Positions 22,754-32,559 of a stretch of DNA of 64,000 nt are shown one piece after another. The stretch is from Panulirus ornatus (taxonomy: Eukaryota; Arthropoda; Malacostraca; Decapoda; Palinuridae). The DNA lies in the NCBI RefSeq assembly GCF_036320965.1, contig NC_092265.1, forward strand, positions 3,696,501 through 3,760,500, given 5' to 3'. Every line of letters begins with the position of its first letter. The stretch's first letter is position 1. The notes under the pieces are model-generated. The model was not told the DNA's origin and made no database searches. It saw nothing but the letters and a program-made list of their open reading frames with translations. The position numbers and the translations under genes are program-made.

Positions 22754-22757
<4 letters not shown>
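22011..22757. other. Unassigned
   Basis: No repeat array or coding-like frame. Short CTGACCTAACCTACC phrases near 22550 are too few to call telomere-like. Confidence 0.4.

Positions 22758-22831
<74 letters not shown>
22758..22831. repeat. Compound (AT)n(AC)n microsatellite
   Basis: About 31 AT units running into about six AC units. Confidence 0.96.
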
Positions 22832-22832
<1 letters not shown>

Positions 22833-22994
22833 AAGAAAATTGCCTCTGTCGTTTCTGCAGACAGTTACAATAAGGTTACTGTCAACTATTTCTTATTATT
22901 CATTAATCTAGCTAGTGCTGACGTATGCAAATATACATCATCTACATTTGCAGTATCTTTCTCTACAAAGCGCGTGCAAGCGTGACTGTAATGT

Positions 22995-23315
22995 GTGAGG
23001 TGCGTGTGTAATTCACAGCTGGAGGTGTGGGGCGGGGGTACACAGTGACTGAGTAGGGTGGGGGGTGAGGGCGGGAGGACCTGATGGGGGTGGCAGTATA
23101 TTCAGGAGGGGAGGGAGGGAGGCAGTGTGTAGGTGGGGTCTAGATTTAGGCAACGTCGATATGTAGGTGGGTGGCGAAGTTGGGGGTGAGGTGGAGTATG
23201 GCGGGTTCTAAGAATAGGTGGGTTTTGCAGTGGAGTAACTTCCTGAGTGAGTGGTGGCGAGACCACTCGTGTTAGTGGTGTAGAGAGGAGGGTGTTACTG
23301 GGGGGGGGGGGGGGA
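22995..23315. other. G-rich tract with G-quadruplex potential
   Basis: The plus strand has repeated GGGG runs (GGGGCGGGGG, GGTGGGGGGTGAGGG, GGAGGGAGGGAGG) and ends with a homopolymer of about 15 G at 23300. The run spacing satisfies the usual quadruplex pattern. No adjoining gene start is supported. Confidence 0.7.
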
Positions 23316-23363
23316 TGTACCCTGGTGCTGGCAGTGGTTGTAGTGGTAGCGACCTGTCACTAT

Positions 23364-23890
23364 ACACACACACACACACTTATGGGCATCGGCAGTAAAA
23401 AGACACGGGATAAGAGTTCAGGGCAGAGAGAGAGAGAGAGACACACACAAAAGGAGAAAAAACACGAAAAAAAAAGACAAAAGATAAGAAAATTGGAGCT
23501 ACAGGAAAAAAAAAAAAGCGAACACAACAGACAAGGCAAAGTGAAAGAGAATGCTACATGAAAGTGGAGAACAGAGACAAGACCACACAGGCATTCTTTG
23601 GCAAGAAAATAAAAGACAACAGACAACTAACATGGACAGGAGGACAGTAAAGACAATCAATAAAAAAGGGAAAAAAATAATTAGAACAAGTGGTCACATC
23701 GAAATGACACAGTAAACAAATCACATAAACAAAAAGTCTAAAGGTCAACCAAATAAACAAATTCCCCATGAAAAGATAAAGCCACTCCCCTCCTCCCCCA
23801 CCAAAAAAAAAAAAAAAAAAAAGGAAAAATAAAATAATCGTTCCATTACAGAAAAACAAAAGACTAATTGTCAAAAATTCTGAGCTTTCA
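23364..23890. other. (CA)n, (GA)n and A-rich tract
   Basis: A short CA array at 23366-23380 and a GA array at 23426-23440 lead into very A-rich DNA with several poly-A runs (23469, 23506, 23803). The 104-106-codon frames here are Lys/Glu or Phe/Leu low-complexity. Confidence 0.6.
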
Positions 23891-24177
23891 CGTAATCATC
23901 TCCGCCCAGCAGGGGTAAAGGAAATAAATTCTTAAGTGAATGAAATACATTTACCAGGTCGGGAAAACTAAAAGAATCAACATCCATTGGGGAAAAAAAT
24001 AAATTACGTATATATTAGGAAAAGTAACTTTAATGTTAGCCAGCAGGTGGAGGAGGGAGAATTTTAAACCACAGGGAGGGACATTTTGCTCTCTTTTTGT
24101 CATGTCATTTGTCCTTGTCGGTCGTAATTAGTGAGGATAGTGGCGCTACGCCCTTCTGAGGCTCAGGTGGTGGAGGA

Positions 24178-24368
24178 GCCGTTCTTACTGTGACGTTTTC
24201 TTGTGGGGGCGTTCTCACGGTGACGTTCTGGTTGGGGCGTTCCTACCGTGGCGTTCCGGTGGGGCGTTCTAATTGTGGCGTTCCGATGGGGGGTTCTAAT
24301 TGTGGCGTTCCGATGGGGGGTTCTTATTGTGGCGTTCCGATGGGGGGTTCTTATTGTGGCGTTCTTAC
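24178..24368. repeat. Minisatellite, 27-bp unit, about 7 copies
   Basis: Unit GGTTCTAATTGTGGCGTTCC followed by GATGGGG. The middle copies are nearly identical and the left ones are diverged. Since 27 is divisible by three, both strands give nine-residue pseudo-protein repeats (GVPMGGSNC; NATIRTPHR). Confidence 0.93.
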
Positions 24369-24470
24369 GTTGAGGTATGTGCATAATGTCGACGATATAA
24401 AGTTCAGGGTCGACATTTCAATCAATCACCAACAGTGTGTCGGGCATCGTTTAATGCGAGCAATAATGAT

Positions 24471-24680
24471 CAATCTATCAGCGACATCTACTATCGTTCA
24501 TTACGTATATCAATCTATCAGCGACATCTACTATCGTTCATTACGTATATCAATCTACCAGCGACATCTACTATCGTTCATTACGTACATCAATCTACCA
24601 GCGACATCTACTATCGTTCATTACGTACATCAATCTACCAGCGACATCTACTATCGTTCATTACGTACATCAATCTATCT
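24471..24680. repeat. Minisatellite, 40-bp unit, 5.25 near-identical copies
   Basis: Units start at 24471, 24511, 24551, 24591 and 24631, with a partial sixth at 24671. Each reads CAATCTATCAGCGACATCTA then CTATCGTTCATTACGTATAT, with only two variable sites (TATCA/TACCA and TATAT/TACAT). The low divergence implies recent expansion. Confidence 0.97.
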
Positions 24681-24699
24681 CATCAGGTCACTGAATCTA

Positions 24700-25101
24700 G
24701 TACCTTAAACAGCGAGGGATACCCTCCTCACGGTACTCCACACAACCTTCAACATACCACATTATGAGAACCAATCATTTTCAAATTTGCGCCACGCAGA
24801 AAATCCCTCAACATGAACACAATTTCAATTAAATGAATAAAAAAAAAAACCCTATCATTTTCTTGCCCGATTTCCCAGAAAAGCTCAAGTATCTCGCCCA
24901 GATAACCTCCCGTTATTGCTGAAGTTCCAGCAAGTTCCCCTAAGACTTGGCTGAGATTTTATGTGGCTATTTCCTCATTACGGATCTCTGGGCCAACACC
25001 TCCCCACCTACCGCTGCCAAGCTCGCCACAGACAAAGGGATTACAGCCTCTCGAGTTGTCTGTGGCAGTGTGTCTGTCTAACCTTGGCCAGTGGTGTGTG
25101 C

Positions 25102-25103
<2 letters not shown>
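24700..25103. other. Unassigned
   Basis: No gene, RNA or element recognised. A 103-129-codon frame pair running rightwards from 24961 crosses the GT array and is not coding-like. Confidence 0.4.

Positions 25104-25132
<29 letters not shown>
25104..25132. repeat. (GT)n microsatellite
   Basis: About 14 GT units. Confidence 0.94.
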
Positions 25133-25133
<1 letters not shown>

Positions 25134-25287
25134 GGTAGGCGGGACAGACTCAACCATGATCCTAATCGTCTGCCTGTCTACTTGTTTGACAGATTACCCG
25201 TCATATTCCATTATCCTGTCAAGTATGTTTACGGGAGTGTCAGTCTACATTGCTGTTTTTATTGTTGCTGTTGATCCGACCATCTGC

Positions 25288-25470
25288 CTCCTGACGGTGG
25301 CTTTTGTTATATTGTCTCCTGACGGTGGCTTTTGTTATACTGTCTCCTGACGGTGGCTTTTGTTATACTGTCTCCTGACGGTGGCTTTTGTTATACTGTC
25401 TCCTGACGGTGGCTTTTGTTATACTGTCTCCTGACGGTGGCTTTCGTTACACTGATTCCTGACGATCAGA
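25288..25470. repeat. Minisatellite, 28-bp unit, 6 copies
   Basis: Unit CTCCTGACGGTGGCTTTTGT followed by TATACTGT, at 25288, 25316, 25344, 25372, 25400 and 25428. Only the last copy has several changes. Very recent array. Confidence 0.96.
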
Positions 25471-25599
25471 GTCCGGACTATCTATTTATCTTTTGTGTTA
25501 TGGAAGGGGTCAGCGATAGATATGCCATTGCCTCTTCCGCAACCGGAGTATTCTATCTCTTTTATATAGAGATATTCTGAGAAAAACGACGATATTCTC

Positions 25600-25603
<4 letters not shown>

Positions 25604-25686
<83 letters not shown>
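25604..25686. repeat. (GA)n microsatellite, 83 bp
   Basis: Perfect GA array. Frames crossing it are Leu-Ser repeat translations. Confidence 0.97.
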
Positions 25687-25687
<1 letters not shown>

Positions 25688-25904
25688 CTGGATAATATAC
25701 CTCACGCCATGAGCTCTTAACGCCAGTAAATGAGATTCTCGAACCCACGGCTTCCGGAAACGGGTCAAGAACTAACCCCCCCGCCCGGCATGCCCCCTGG
25801 CTCTCCTCCTCCTCTAATTCACTTTCTCGAACTATTTGCCATGAAGCCTTTGAGTCTGCTGCTCTCACTCACGTCTCCTACAGGCCAAACTAGGTATTTT
25901 CTGA

Positions 25905-26235
25905 TCCATTAATGCTGTTATCTTTAAGTGCTATTTTCTTTATAACACGAGCTATTTTGTTACCTATTACCGGCTATTTTCTTGCTTATAAAAGCTATTT
26001 TGTTATCTATCAGCGGCTATTTTCTTGCTACCAGATGCTATTTTATCTACGAGTGCTATTATCGCGTTTCCATATGTTATCTTGTCTATTAGTGGTTATT
26101 TTCTTGCTTACAGATGCTATTTTGTTATTCATTAGTGACATTTTTCTGCTTATAGATGATAATGCAATTGTAAAATATGTTATTTTGTTATCTATTAGTG
26201 CTGTTGTTTGTGTATATAAGCGATAACTTATCTGT
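25905..26235. repeat. Degenerate minisatellite, about 27 bp unit, about 11 copies
   Basis: GCTATTTT followed by CTTGCTTATA or GTTATCTATTAG alternates along the stretch. Long open frames result from the composition. Confidence 0.78.
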
Positions 26236-26580
26236 TGACCTTATCTTTACATGATTTTGTAATCCATGAATGTCATTCTCCCCTTCACAAACGCTTATTT
26301 ATCTAAAAAACGTTATTCAGTTATCCATGAATATTACTTCTGTCATCCACGAGCAATAATTCATCCCTGACAGTTATCAATTTATCCACGAACGCTAATT
26401 CTTTCATCCACGAACGCCACTCTATCCATCACTGTCATTTCAAGTCATCCGTCAACGTTATCCTTCCCTCCATGAACAGTTCTCTCGCCCACAAATGTTA
26501 TTCCAATATTCTACTGACGCCATCCTGGCCTCTGTGAACACACACAACCCATGATGTTCAGAGTTACCCATGAACTCGGA
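26236..26580. repeat. Degenerate tandem repeat, CATCCACGAACG type
   Basis: Phrases such as ATCCATGAATG, TATCCACGAACGC and CATCCACGAACGCC recur about every 27 bases. Probably an older relative of the array on its left. Confidence 0.6.
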
Positions 26581-27065
26581 CGTTATCTTACTTGTCTACT
26601 ATGATCTCTCTCTCTCTCTCTCTTTCCCCTAACCTCCTGCACGCCAACACAGCCAACCAACCTCCTCCTCCTTCCACCACCTCCAAAGCTTTCCCCCCAC
26701 CCACCCTCTGGCAAATCCTTGGAGGCTCTTCCTTCCCATCCACTCGCAGTGAACCACATCCCTCAATTTTATGGACCCTTTCCTTACCTCTAACTTTCCA
26801 GCAACACTCGTAAAATTTCGACCGAATGTCGTCCTAGTTCAGACAGCCGGAGGCTTAACAGAGGCAGCCATCGAATAAGAGAGACAGATAGAGAGAGAAA
26901 GAGAAAGAGAGTCTTGCCAACGATCTCTACACAGTCATACCCAAGACCGTAATTTCCGTCTTCGGGTTCTCCCTCAACCCAGCCTCGACCTAGACGCAAG
27001 CCCCTTCTAGCTGCCAGGGCTTCCAGCCAGCCAGCCAATACGCAGCCTTAACCTTAGCCACTGCT
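26581..27065. other. Unassigned, pyrimidine-rich then mixed
   Basis: (TC)9 at 26605-26623 and a purine block at 26875-26910. No gene seen. Confidence 0.4.
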
Positions 27066-27069
27066 ACAG

Positions 27070-27121
27070 TACTCTACACACACCCACCCACCCACCCACA
27101 CACACCCACCCACACACACAG
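27070..27121. repeat. (CA)n with (CCCA)n blocks
   Basis: CACA units alternate with CCCA tetranucleotides. Confidence 0.9.
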
Positions 27122-27660
27122 AGGAGGTCGCGAGCCGGCGTGTGTAGGGTCCAAGTGTCCCTGTAATCACACGCCGACGGAGGGCATAACTCGCCCGCAG
27201 GAAAATGACCACTGTTTTGCGAGGTGTTCCTCCTCATATGCCAGACGGAAGCACCGTCGTCCCCTCACCGGCCCGGATGGGATACGTCACTCACCCCTCA
27301 CTCACTCACTGACAAATGCCGAGGAGAAAAAAAAAAAAATGTGGTTATTATGCCAAAAGAGTGAGAGAAAAAGTTTAAAAAAAAAGTTCCTTTTATAAAA
27401 CTCTTGAGAGAACTTGTCTTATATAAGAGATAATTTGTTTCAGAGTTTCCACTGGAGTAATGGGTGACTTACCCCTTTAACTCCACTAACTTCTGAAGTG
27501 GGGATTTTTTTTTATTCCTATTTGCATTTTCTCTTAATCATAGAATATGGGATGATAATTTCCCATGCTTTCCTTAATGCTACCAACTGTCTGATCACTT
27601 TTTTCGTGGTCCAACCTCGAAGTAGATTTCTCCCCATGTCTGGAGCCATTGAATGTATAC
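27122..27660. other. Unassigned, with one short hairpin
   Basis: A 9-bp perfect stem (CGGCGTGTG 27136-27144 with CACACGCCG 27168-27176) encloses a 23-base loop. The rest has A-runs and no coding-like frame. Confidence 0.45.
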
Positions 27661-27668
27661 ACACACAC

Positions 27669-27705
<37 letters not shown>
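27661..27705. repeat. Compound (CA)n(TA)n microsatellite
   Basis: About six CA then about sixteen TA units. Confidence 0.95.
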
Positions 27706-27708
<3 letters not shown>

Positions 27709-28101
27709 GCAGTCACCTCGAATCCATGCTCCACAGCTGGGCGGGTGCAGTGTGATTAATAACACTAATGAGAAAAGAAAAGCTTTTTTTTGTAAAACTC
27801 AGCTTTGTATCCCGTATATATCCCCCCCCCCCACTAAACCTCCCCCTTCCCTAATCCTCCCCATCATTTAATGTCACCTTGTGGCCTTGACCTTTGACAC
27901 CTGACCTTAAGAGCCTCGTCAGATGTAGAGGAATTTCAACAGCACCGTTAGTGTGTGGGAGAGGTCGTCATGACGTTTCATGTCTCAGTATTCAGGTGCT
28001 TCGTGCAAACTGTATCTTGCAAAGTGTTTTCTAGTGAACATACCAACATCTGATCTACGATCGAAGATCTCCCAGCCTCGAAGACTTCATATAGTGTAGA
28101 T

Positions 28102-28137
<36 letters not shown>

Positions 28138-28199
28138 CTTACACACACGATCATAACGCATATTGGCACGCATGAACTTCGGCAAAAAGCTAGTCACAA
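27706..28199. other. Unassigned, with small (TC)n(AT)n at 28102-28137
   Basis: One compound microsatellite and no gene. Confidence 0.5.
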
Positions 28200-28625
28200 A
28201 GAGAAATACAGTATTGTCTTACATGATATCAGACCACAGAGCTATTGTAATGTAAAATCAATGCGACAGCAGTATATACAAGATATCAGTATACACGAAA
28301 ACAACGAGCAATCGGTAACAGTGTATCCAACATGATATCAATATATACAATAATAGGTTAAGTGTAAAATACGACAATGGATTTAACACATTATCAGCGT
28401 ACACATATAAAAAAGTGTACAGTTTGATACCAATGCATACGATACGATATCAACGTACACATAGATAGTGTACAATACGGTAAGTGTATACAACACGATA
28501 TCAATGGCAGAACGATAGCAGTATATTAGGAATAACAGTCTGAACACAATACGATACCAGCGAACACAACGATAGCCGTGTGTATAAAATACAATTAAGT
28601 GTATATACGATATCAGTCTACATAG
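28200..28625. repeat. Degenerate tandem array, GATATCA...GTATACA type
   Basis: ACGATATCA and GTGTATACA/GTACACA phrases recur about every 30-40 bases with heavy divergence. Rich in small palindromes (GATATC, GTATAC). Confidence 0.65.
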
Positions 28626-28680
28626 CGATGACAGCGCCCCTGGTGTGGAGGCAAATAAACTGCTTCTCCTGTGTTCGCAG

Positions 28681-28760
<80 letters not shown>
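28681..28760. repeat. Compound (GT)n(GA)n microsatellite
   Basis: Five or more GT then about 35 GA units. Confidence 0.96.
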
Positions 28761-28761
<1 letters not shown>

Positions 28762-28799
28762 GTACCCAGCATGGGACTGAATCTCCCCTTTAACAACTG

Positions 28800-28985
28800 T
28801 TGTTCTGAGGGTTAATGTTCTACTGTGTCCCTGTCCAGTGTTCCATGAGCCTGTGCTCAGTATGTGAGCTCTATGAGCCTCTGATCCATACGTGTGTTCC
28901 ATGGATCTGTGTTGCATGAGGAAGTGTTCCAGGAGTCTAGTGTTGCATGAACTTGTGTTTATGATACTAGGCTCCTGTAATTCCT
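28800..28985. repeat. Degenerate tandem array, GTGTTCCATGAGTCT type (left part)
   Basis: Variants of TGTTCCATGAGCCTGTG and GTGTTGCATGA recur. Similar phrases resume at 29250-29345 beyond the SINE, so the SINE appears inserted into this array. Confidence 0.6.
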
Positions 28986-29025
28986 ATGCCCACACGCCAA
29001 ATATTCTTACGTTTCGATACTTTAC

Positions 29026-29212
29026 ACACACACACACACACCAACCTATGCAAGGGACCCATTTATTGCTCAAGCCTGAGGGGAGGATGAACACCTGGGT
29101 TGGATGTGGGCAAATGCCACGCCCAGGATTCAAATCCATGCGCGTCCGACCCCGGGCTAACCTGTGATGAATTAAGGTCATTCACGCTAACCACTATACC
29201 ATTAAGACCCGT
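29026..29212 (-). mobile_element. tRNA-derived SINE copy 1
   Basis: On the minus strand an A-box-like TGGTATAGTGGTTAGCGTG (29201-29183) is followed 75 bases later by a B-box-like GGATTTGAATCC (29137-29126). These are the RNA polymerase III internal promoter parts of a tRNA. The spacing is longer than in a true tRNA. Then comes a body CCAACCCAGGTGTTCATC, an AATAAATGGGT stretch, and an ending in (GT)n. The body past the B box aligns with the plus-strand copy at 55989-56150, which shows a repeat family rather than a tRNA gene. Confidence 0.85.
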
Positions 29213-29249
29213 GGTTTGTGCGTGTGTGTGTGTTTGGTTTGCATCACTG

Positions 29250-29350
29250 GGTTTACGTTCCAAGCCTCTGGGTTCTATACTCCTGTGTTCCACCGTTCCC
29301 CCGAGTCTCATGGTCCTGTTCCCAAATCAATACGTTTCCTAGTTCCAGGG
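29250..29350. repeat. Degenerate tandem array (right part)
   Basis: GTTCCAAGCCTCTGGGTTCT, CTGTGTTCCACCGTTCC and TTCCTAGTTCCAGGGTTC resemble the units at 28800-28985. Confidence 0.45.
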
Positions 29351-29439
29351 TTCTTTTGTTACTTCTAATGTATCTGTGTCTATTTTGAAAACAGCTCAAT
29401 GCACTTAAACCAGTTTATCTGGTCTTGTTAAACTTTTGC

Positions 29440-29909
29440 CTCTAATTACCGACTCGTTATTTCGTTTCTTTTTTTTTTATATCTTTGCCGTCCAGAGATT
29501 ATCAACTTTATCAACCTTGTATCATTCTCGTATATCTATAACACCGTTCTATTTTGGGTTCCCTTCCTCTTGCTTTTCTCACTTTGAATTCCTCCTCTGT
29601 TTTCTTTCAACTTTTTTTTTTTATCCAACGTTCACTCTTTTAGTTTTTCATTATTTTCTCTATCCTTCTCTTCCTCCCTCTCATCTTATCCCCATCCCCC
29701 TATTCTGCATCACCTCCTGTTTGCTCCTCTCTCCTCAATCGTGGCGCCTCTCCCTCTCTTCCTCCCTCCCTCTCTACCCACTGCATCTGTCTGGTGTTTT
29801 ATTCACTATCCTGTACGTCTGTTTCAGCACATGGCCGCTGCTTCCGCCTCCCTCCACAGAGGGAGACCGCCACGCTACCGCTAACACAATCACCACCACC
29901 ACTGTTACT

Positions 29910-29910
<1 letters not shown>
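29440..29910. other. Pyrimidine-rich tract
   Basis: Plus strand is C/T-rich (TTTTCTCTATCC, CCTCCCTCTC). The 176-codon plus frame at 29436-29966 is Leu/Ser/Phe/Pro-rich low complexity ending in the next array; not called a gene. Confidence 0.55.

Positions 29911-29951
<41 letters not shown>
29911..29951. repeat. (TC)n microsatellite
   Basis: About 20 TC units. Confidence 0.95.
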
Positions 29952-29954
<3 letters not shown>

Positions 29955-30799
29955 TGTTTAGCATGAGCTGATCTGCATGACAACTGTTTTCGTCATGTCC
30001 GTGTCAGCTGCTGTAAATGAACCGTTTCCTCACAGCTCCTCGAGATCAGCTGCTGTTTATCTGATCTGTATCGGTCGATTTTCGTCGAATGCAATGCAGC
30101 CGCTTCGTTGTAGTGTTGATAACGAATATAACTAACCGTTCAATGAAGTAGATTCTGCCAGTGACACTAGACACTGGGGCTACACCATACTGAAGAAGGA
30201 GGTCGTTAGTACGCAGTAGATACGAAGTAGCTCTCTACTAACGGTGTTCACATTAACAATGGCATGGGTCGGTTCCTGCAAAGGAGCTTTGGATAAGCAC
30301 GATGCGACTGGTGCCGAACTGCAACTAGGGAACGAAGGCTCGCTTACCGGTAGGAGTTGACGGTGGCGGCCGCAGTTTAGGAACATAAATCACCAATTTT
30401 TATCAAATATCGAGTATCAAAACTAATTCATTTCGGTGGCTGAATTTCATACAGAAAAGCAAATATGATTCTTTAGTCCAAGACATTTTAAAATGATGGA
30501 TTGTCTGATTGGAATTCTTAAAACATAAGATGAACGTAATCCTGGGGCTCAAAAAACTGCTGCAGACAGTCACACTGAAACACCCACATGCAGCTCCAGT
30601 TACCACAGTCAGGTTTGAAGTAACTGGTGGTGAACAGGTGATTTTCTTTTTATGTACAAGAGCCTCTTTTTATCTTCATATCTTTAAATCTTGGTATTCC
30701 ATTTTTCTTCTTTTGTATATCGTATACATTTTACAAGGGAGGGTTTAGGGGGTGGGGGTGCTTCGAGGCAAAATATCGAAGGACATGGATTATACAAAC
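29952..30799. other. Unassigned
   Basis: A 33-codon frame from an ATG at 30259 (good start context, MAWVGSCKGALDKHDATGAE) meets a donor-like CGGTAGGAG near 30353, but nothing supports it further. No repeat array. Confidence 0.35.
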
Positions 30800-30875
30800 T
30801 TTCATTCCCATGTTCACTGTCGTGCTTGTTCAAACCACTATTGGAGTATTGCATCCCAGTTTCATGGACCCATGA
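30800..30875 (+). pseudogene. Small CR1/L2-like RT remnant
   Basis: The plus frame reads FKPLLEYCIPVSWTH at 30829-30873. It matches the VRPLLEYC(I/V)PVWSPH block that precedes the C-terminal part of CR1/L2-like RTs (compare RRLEYCVQFWSPD at 21158). Upstream LYKL at about 30790-30801 fits LYKS. Only about 25 codons remain, and the minisatellite begins inside it. Confidence 0.65.
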
Positions 30876-31045
30876 CGTGTGTGTGTGTGTAGGGAGGACA
30901 GGAGTGTGACGTGTACCCATGACGTGTGTGTGTGTGTGTGGGGAGGACAGAATAGTGACGTGTACCCATGACGTGTGTGTGTGTGTGGGGAGGACAGGAA
31001 TAGTGACGTGTACCCATGACGTGTGTGGGGAGGACAGGAATAGTG
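30869..31045. repeat. Minisatellite, 40-50 bp unit, 4 copies, with TGACGTG cores
   Basis: Units run CCATGACGTGTGTGTG, a variable GT run, GGGGAGGACAGGAATAGTGACGTGTA. The internal GT array changes length between copies. Each unit carries two TGACGTG motifs. Confidence 0.9.
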
Positions 31046-31074
31046 CAAAATGGCCTTGTAGACGATGATGAAGT

Positions 31075-31495
31075 GTCTCGTGACGCGAGGGAGCGTGCAG
31101 CTGTGACGCAAATACAAAATGACGCAAGGGCCGCCCTCCTCTCCCCCCCCCCACACCCCTCCGGTTGTGACGCAGCTGCTGACGCAAGTGGTGGTGGTGG
31201 TGGTTGGTGGTGGTGGCTAGGGGGCGGGCGGGGCGGGAGTGGGGAGAGGGAGGGGGCTTGGTGCAACTTTAGTGGTAGGGTGGGAGGACGGTAGCACTGA
31301 AGCCACCAGTACTGGTGCATGGCGAGCAGTACCCAGCGACGTGCACCAACCGCACACCGGCCGCCGCCTGGTGACCACTGTGTGTGTGTATATTGACGTC
31401 ATCAAGAGCCGTGGTGGTGGTAGTGGAGAGGAGGAGGACAAGGAGGGGGTGGGTTGGGTGTTGTTGAGGGATGTCGTAATGGGGCAACGTCGTCC

Positions 31496-31498
<3 letters not shown>
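31075..31498. promoter_or_regulatory. GC-rich block with TGACG cluster and a perfect CRE
   Basis: TGACGC(A/G) motifs occur at 31081, 31103, 31119, 31168 and 31180, and the full palindrome TGACGTCA at 31394-31401. TGACGTCA is the binding site of CREB/ATF factors. G-rich runs (31190-31260: GGTGGTGG, GGGGGCGGGCGGGGCGGG) and many CpGs give a promoter-like character. No start site or confident ORF follows (an ATG at 31319 reads 25 codons), so regulatory function is inferred only. Confidence 0.3.

Positions 31499-31558
<60 letters not shown>
31499..31558. repeat. (GA)n microsatellite
   Basis: Perfect 60-bp GA array. 31559-32067 to its right is unassigned. Confidence 0.97.
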
Positions 31559-31560
<2 letters not shown>

Positions 31561-32067
31561 AACAAATTGCAACACGAACGAACTATATAGACAGGGATAA
31601 GGTTCAACTCAAGCGCCCCCGCTCTCCCTCAACAGTTTAAATGGTTCGACAACCCCACCACACCCGCGCCACAGCGAACGGTGTAACCTACAACCACAAC
31701 TCTCAATCGATACTCTTGGGAAAAAAAAAGGAACGAGTACTGCAGTGGTTGTAAATAAAACTGAGGTACTGTTACAAATTACTGACGACTATAAAACTGC
31801 GTACATTATTGGGTTGATACAGTCAACCATTTCTGCCCACCGGAATGAAATTCTCATACATTTTTGAATTTTATGGATGAATGAATAAAAAAAAAGCCTG
31901 TTGGCACACAGACAGACACGCACTGTGCTTCCTCACCACGAGCAAACGCCAGGTAGACAATGTGTCAAGTCGCCGGCCTTCCTGTCAATCTTCCCCACTC
32001 CTTCCAGCTGGCCTCGTACACTCCATTTTCTTCAAATTCTTCCAGCGTTTTCCTCCCCCACCCTTTC

Positions 32068-32205
32068 ATCTAAACGAGCTCTTGATGTCTTCAATCTGTC
32101 TCATTTTAGGACGTGGCTGCTGGACGTCTTCCATCGAGGGTCCACTCTGAATACTTCTTGGCAGCTCTTGGGTCTCCCATTCTTTGCACATGGCCATACC
32201 ACATC
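32068..32205 (-). pseudogene. LINE C-terminal tail remnant
   Basis: Minus strand from 32203: MWYGHVQRMGDPRAAKK, YSEWTLDGRRP (32121-32132), then after a slip PRPKMRQIEDIKSSFR and a stop near 32066. This is the LRWYGHVQRM...GRRPRGRPKMRW...D tail at the end of the ORF in many arthropod LINEs. Upstream similarity is lost. One frameshift; not functional. Confidence 0.82.
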
Positions 32206-32478
32206 CCCGTGTTCTTTCACTGTGTTCTTTTTATCTTTTCCTTCCAAGAACAAAGTCAAGAAGTAGACTCGAGTACACACAACTAAACTCTGGGACACAC
32301 AGAGAGAGGTCGCAGGACCCTCACACCCCACAACCCCCGCTTTGGTTCGTAGGATGCAGGAGGATCAAGGAGTTCTTCTGTGGGACAGCGAGAGGGAGTT
32401 CACTTCAGTGCCCGACGCCTCTCCCAGGACGTTGAGGGAGTCCTGTGGCTGACACGGATGTTCCTGCTTACGGTACAT

Positions 32479-32479
<1 letters not shown>
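32206..32479. other. Unassigned
   Basis: No gene or repeat seen. Likely ancient element or unique DNA. Confidence 0.35.

Positions 32480-32555
<76 letters not shown>
32480..32555. repeat. (GA)n microsatellite, 76 bp
   Basis: Perfect GA array. Confidence 0.97.

Positions 32556-32559
<4 letters not shown>

Noticed and set aside
24178..24680. CRISPR array
   Set aside because: Repeats are directly tandem with no unique spacers and the sequence is eukaryotic.
29126..29201. A functional tRNA gene on the minus strand
   Set aside because: A and B boxes are about 75 bases apart, no cloverleaf fits, and the downstream body is shared with a second dispersed copy, so it is a SINE.
29436..29966. 176-codon plus-strand open frame
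   Set aside because: Translation of a C/T-rich tract and a (TC)n array (Phe, Leu, Ser, Pro only).
30259..30360. Possible first exon (MAWVGSCKGALD...)
   Set aside because: Good start context, but only 33 codons, no upstream promoter signal and no matching downstream exon.
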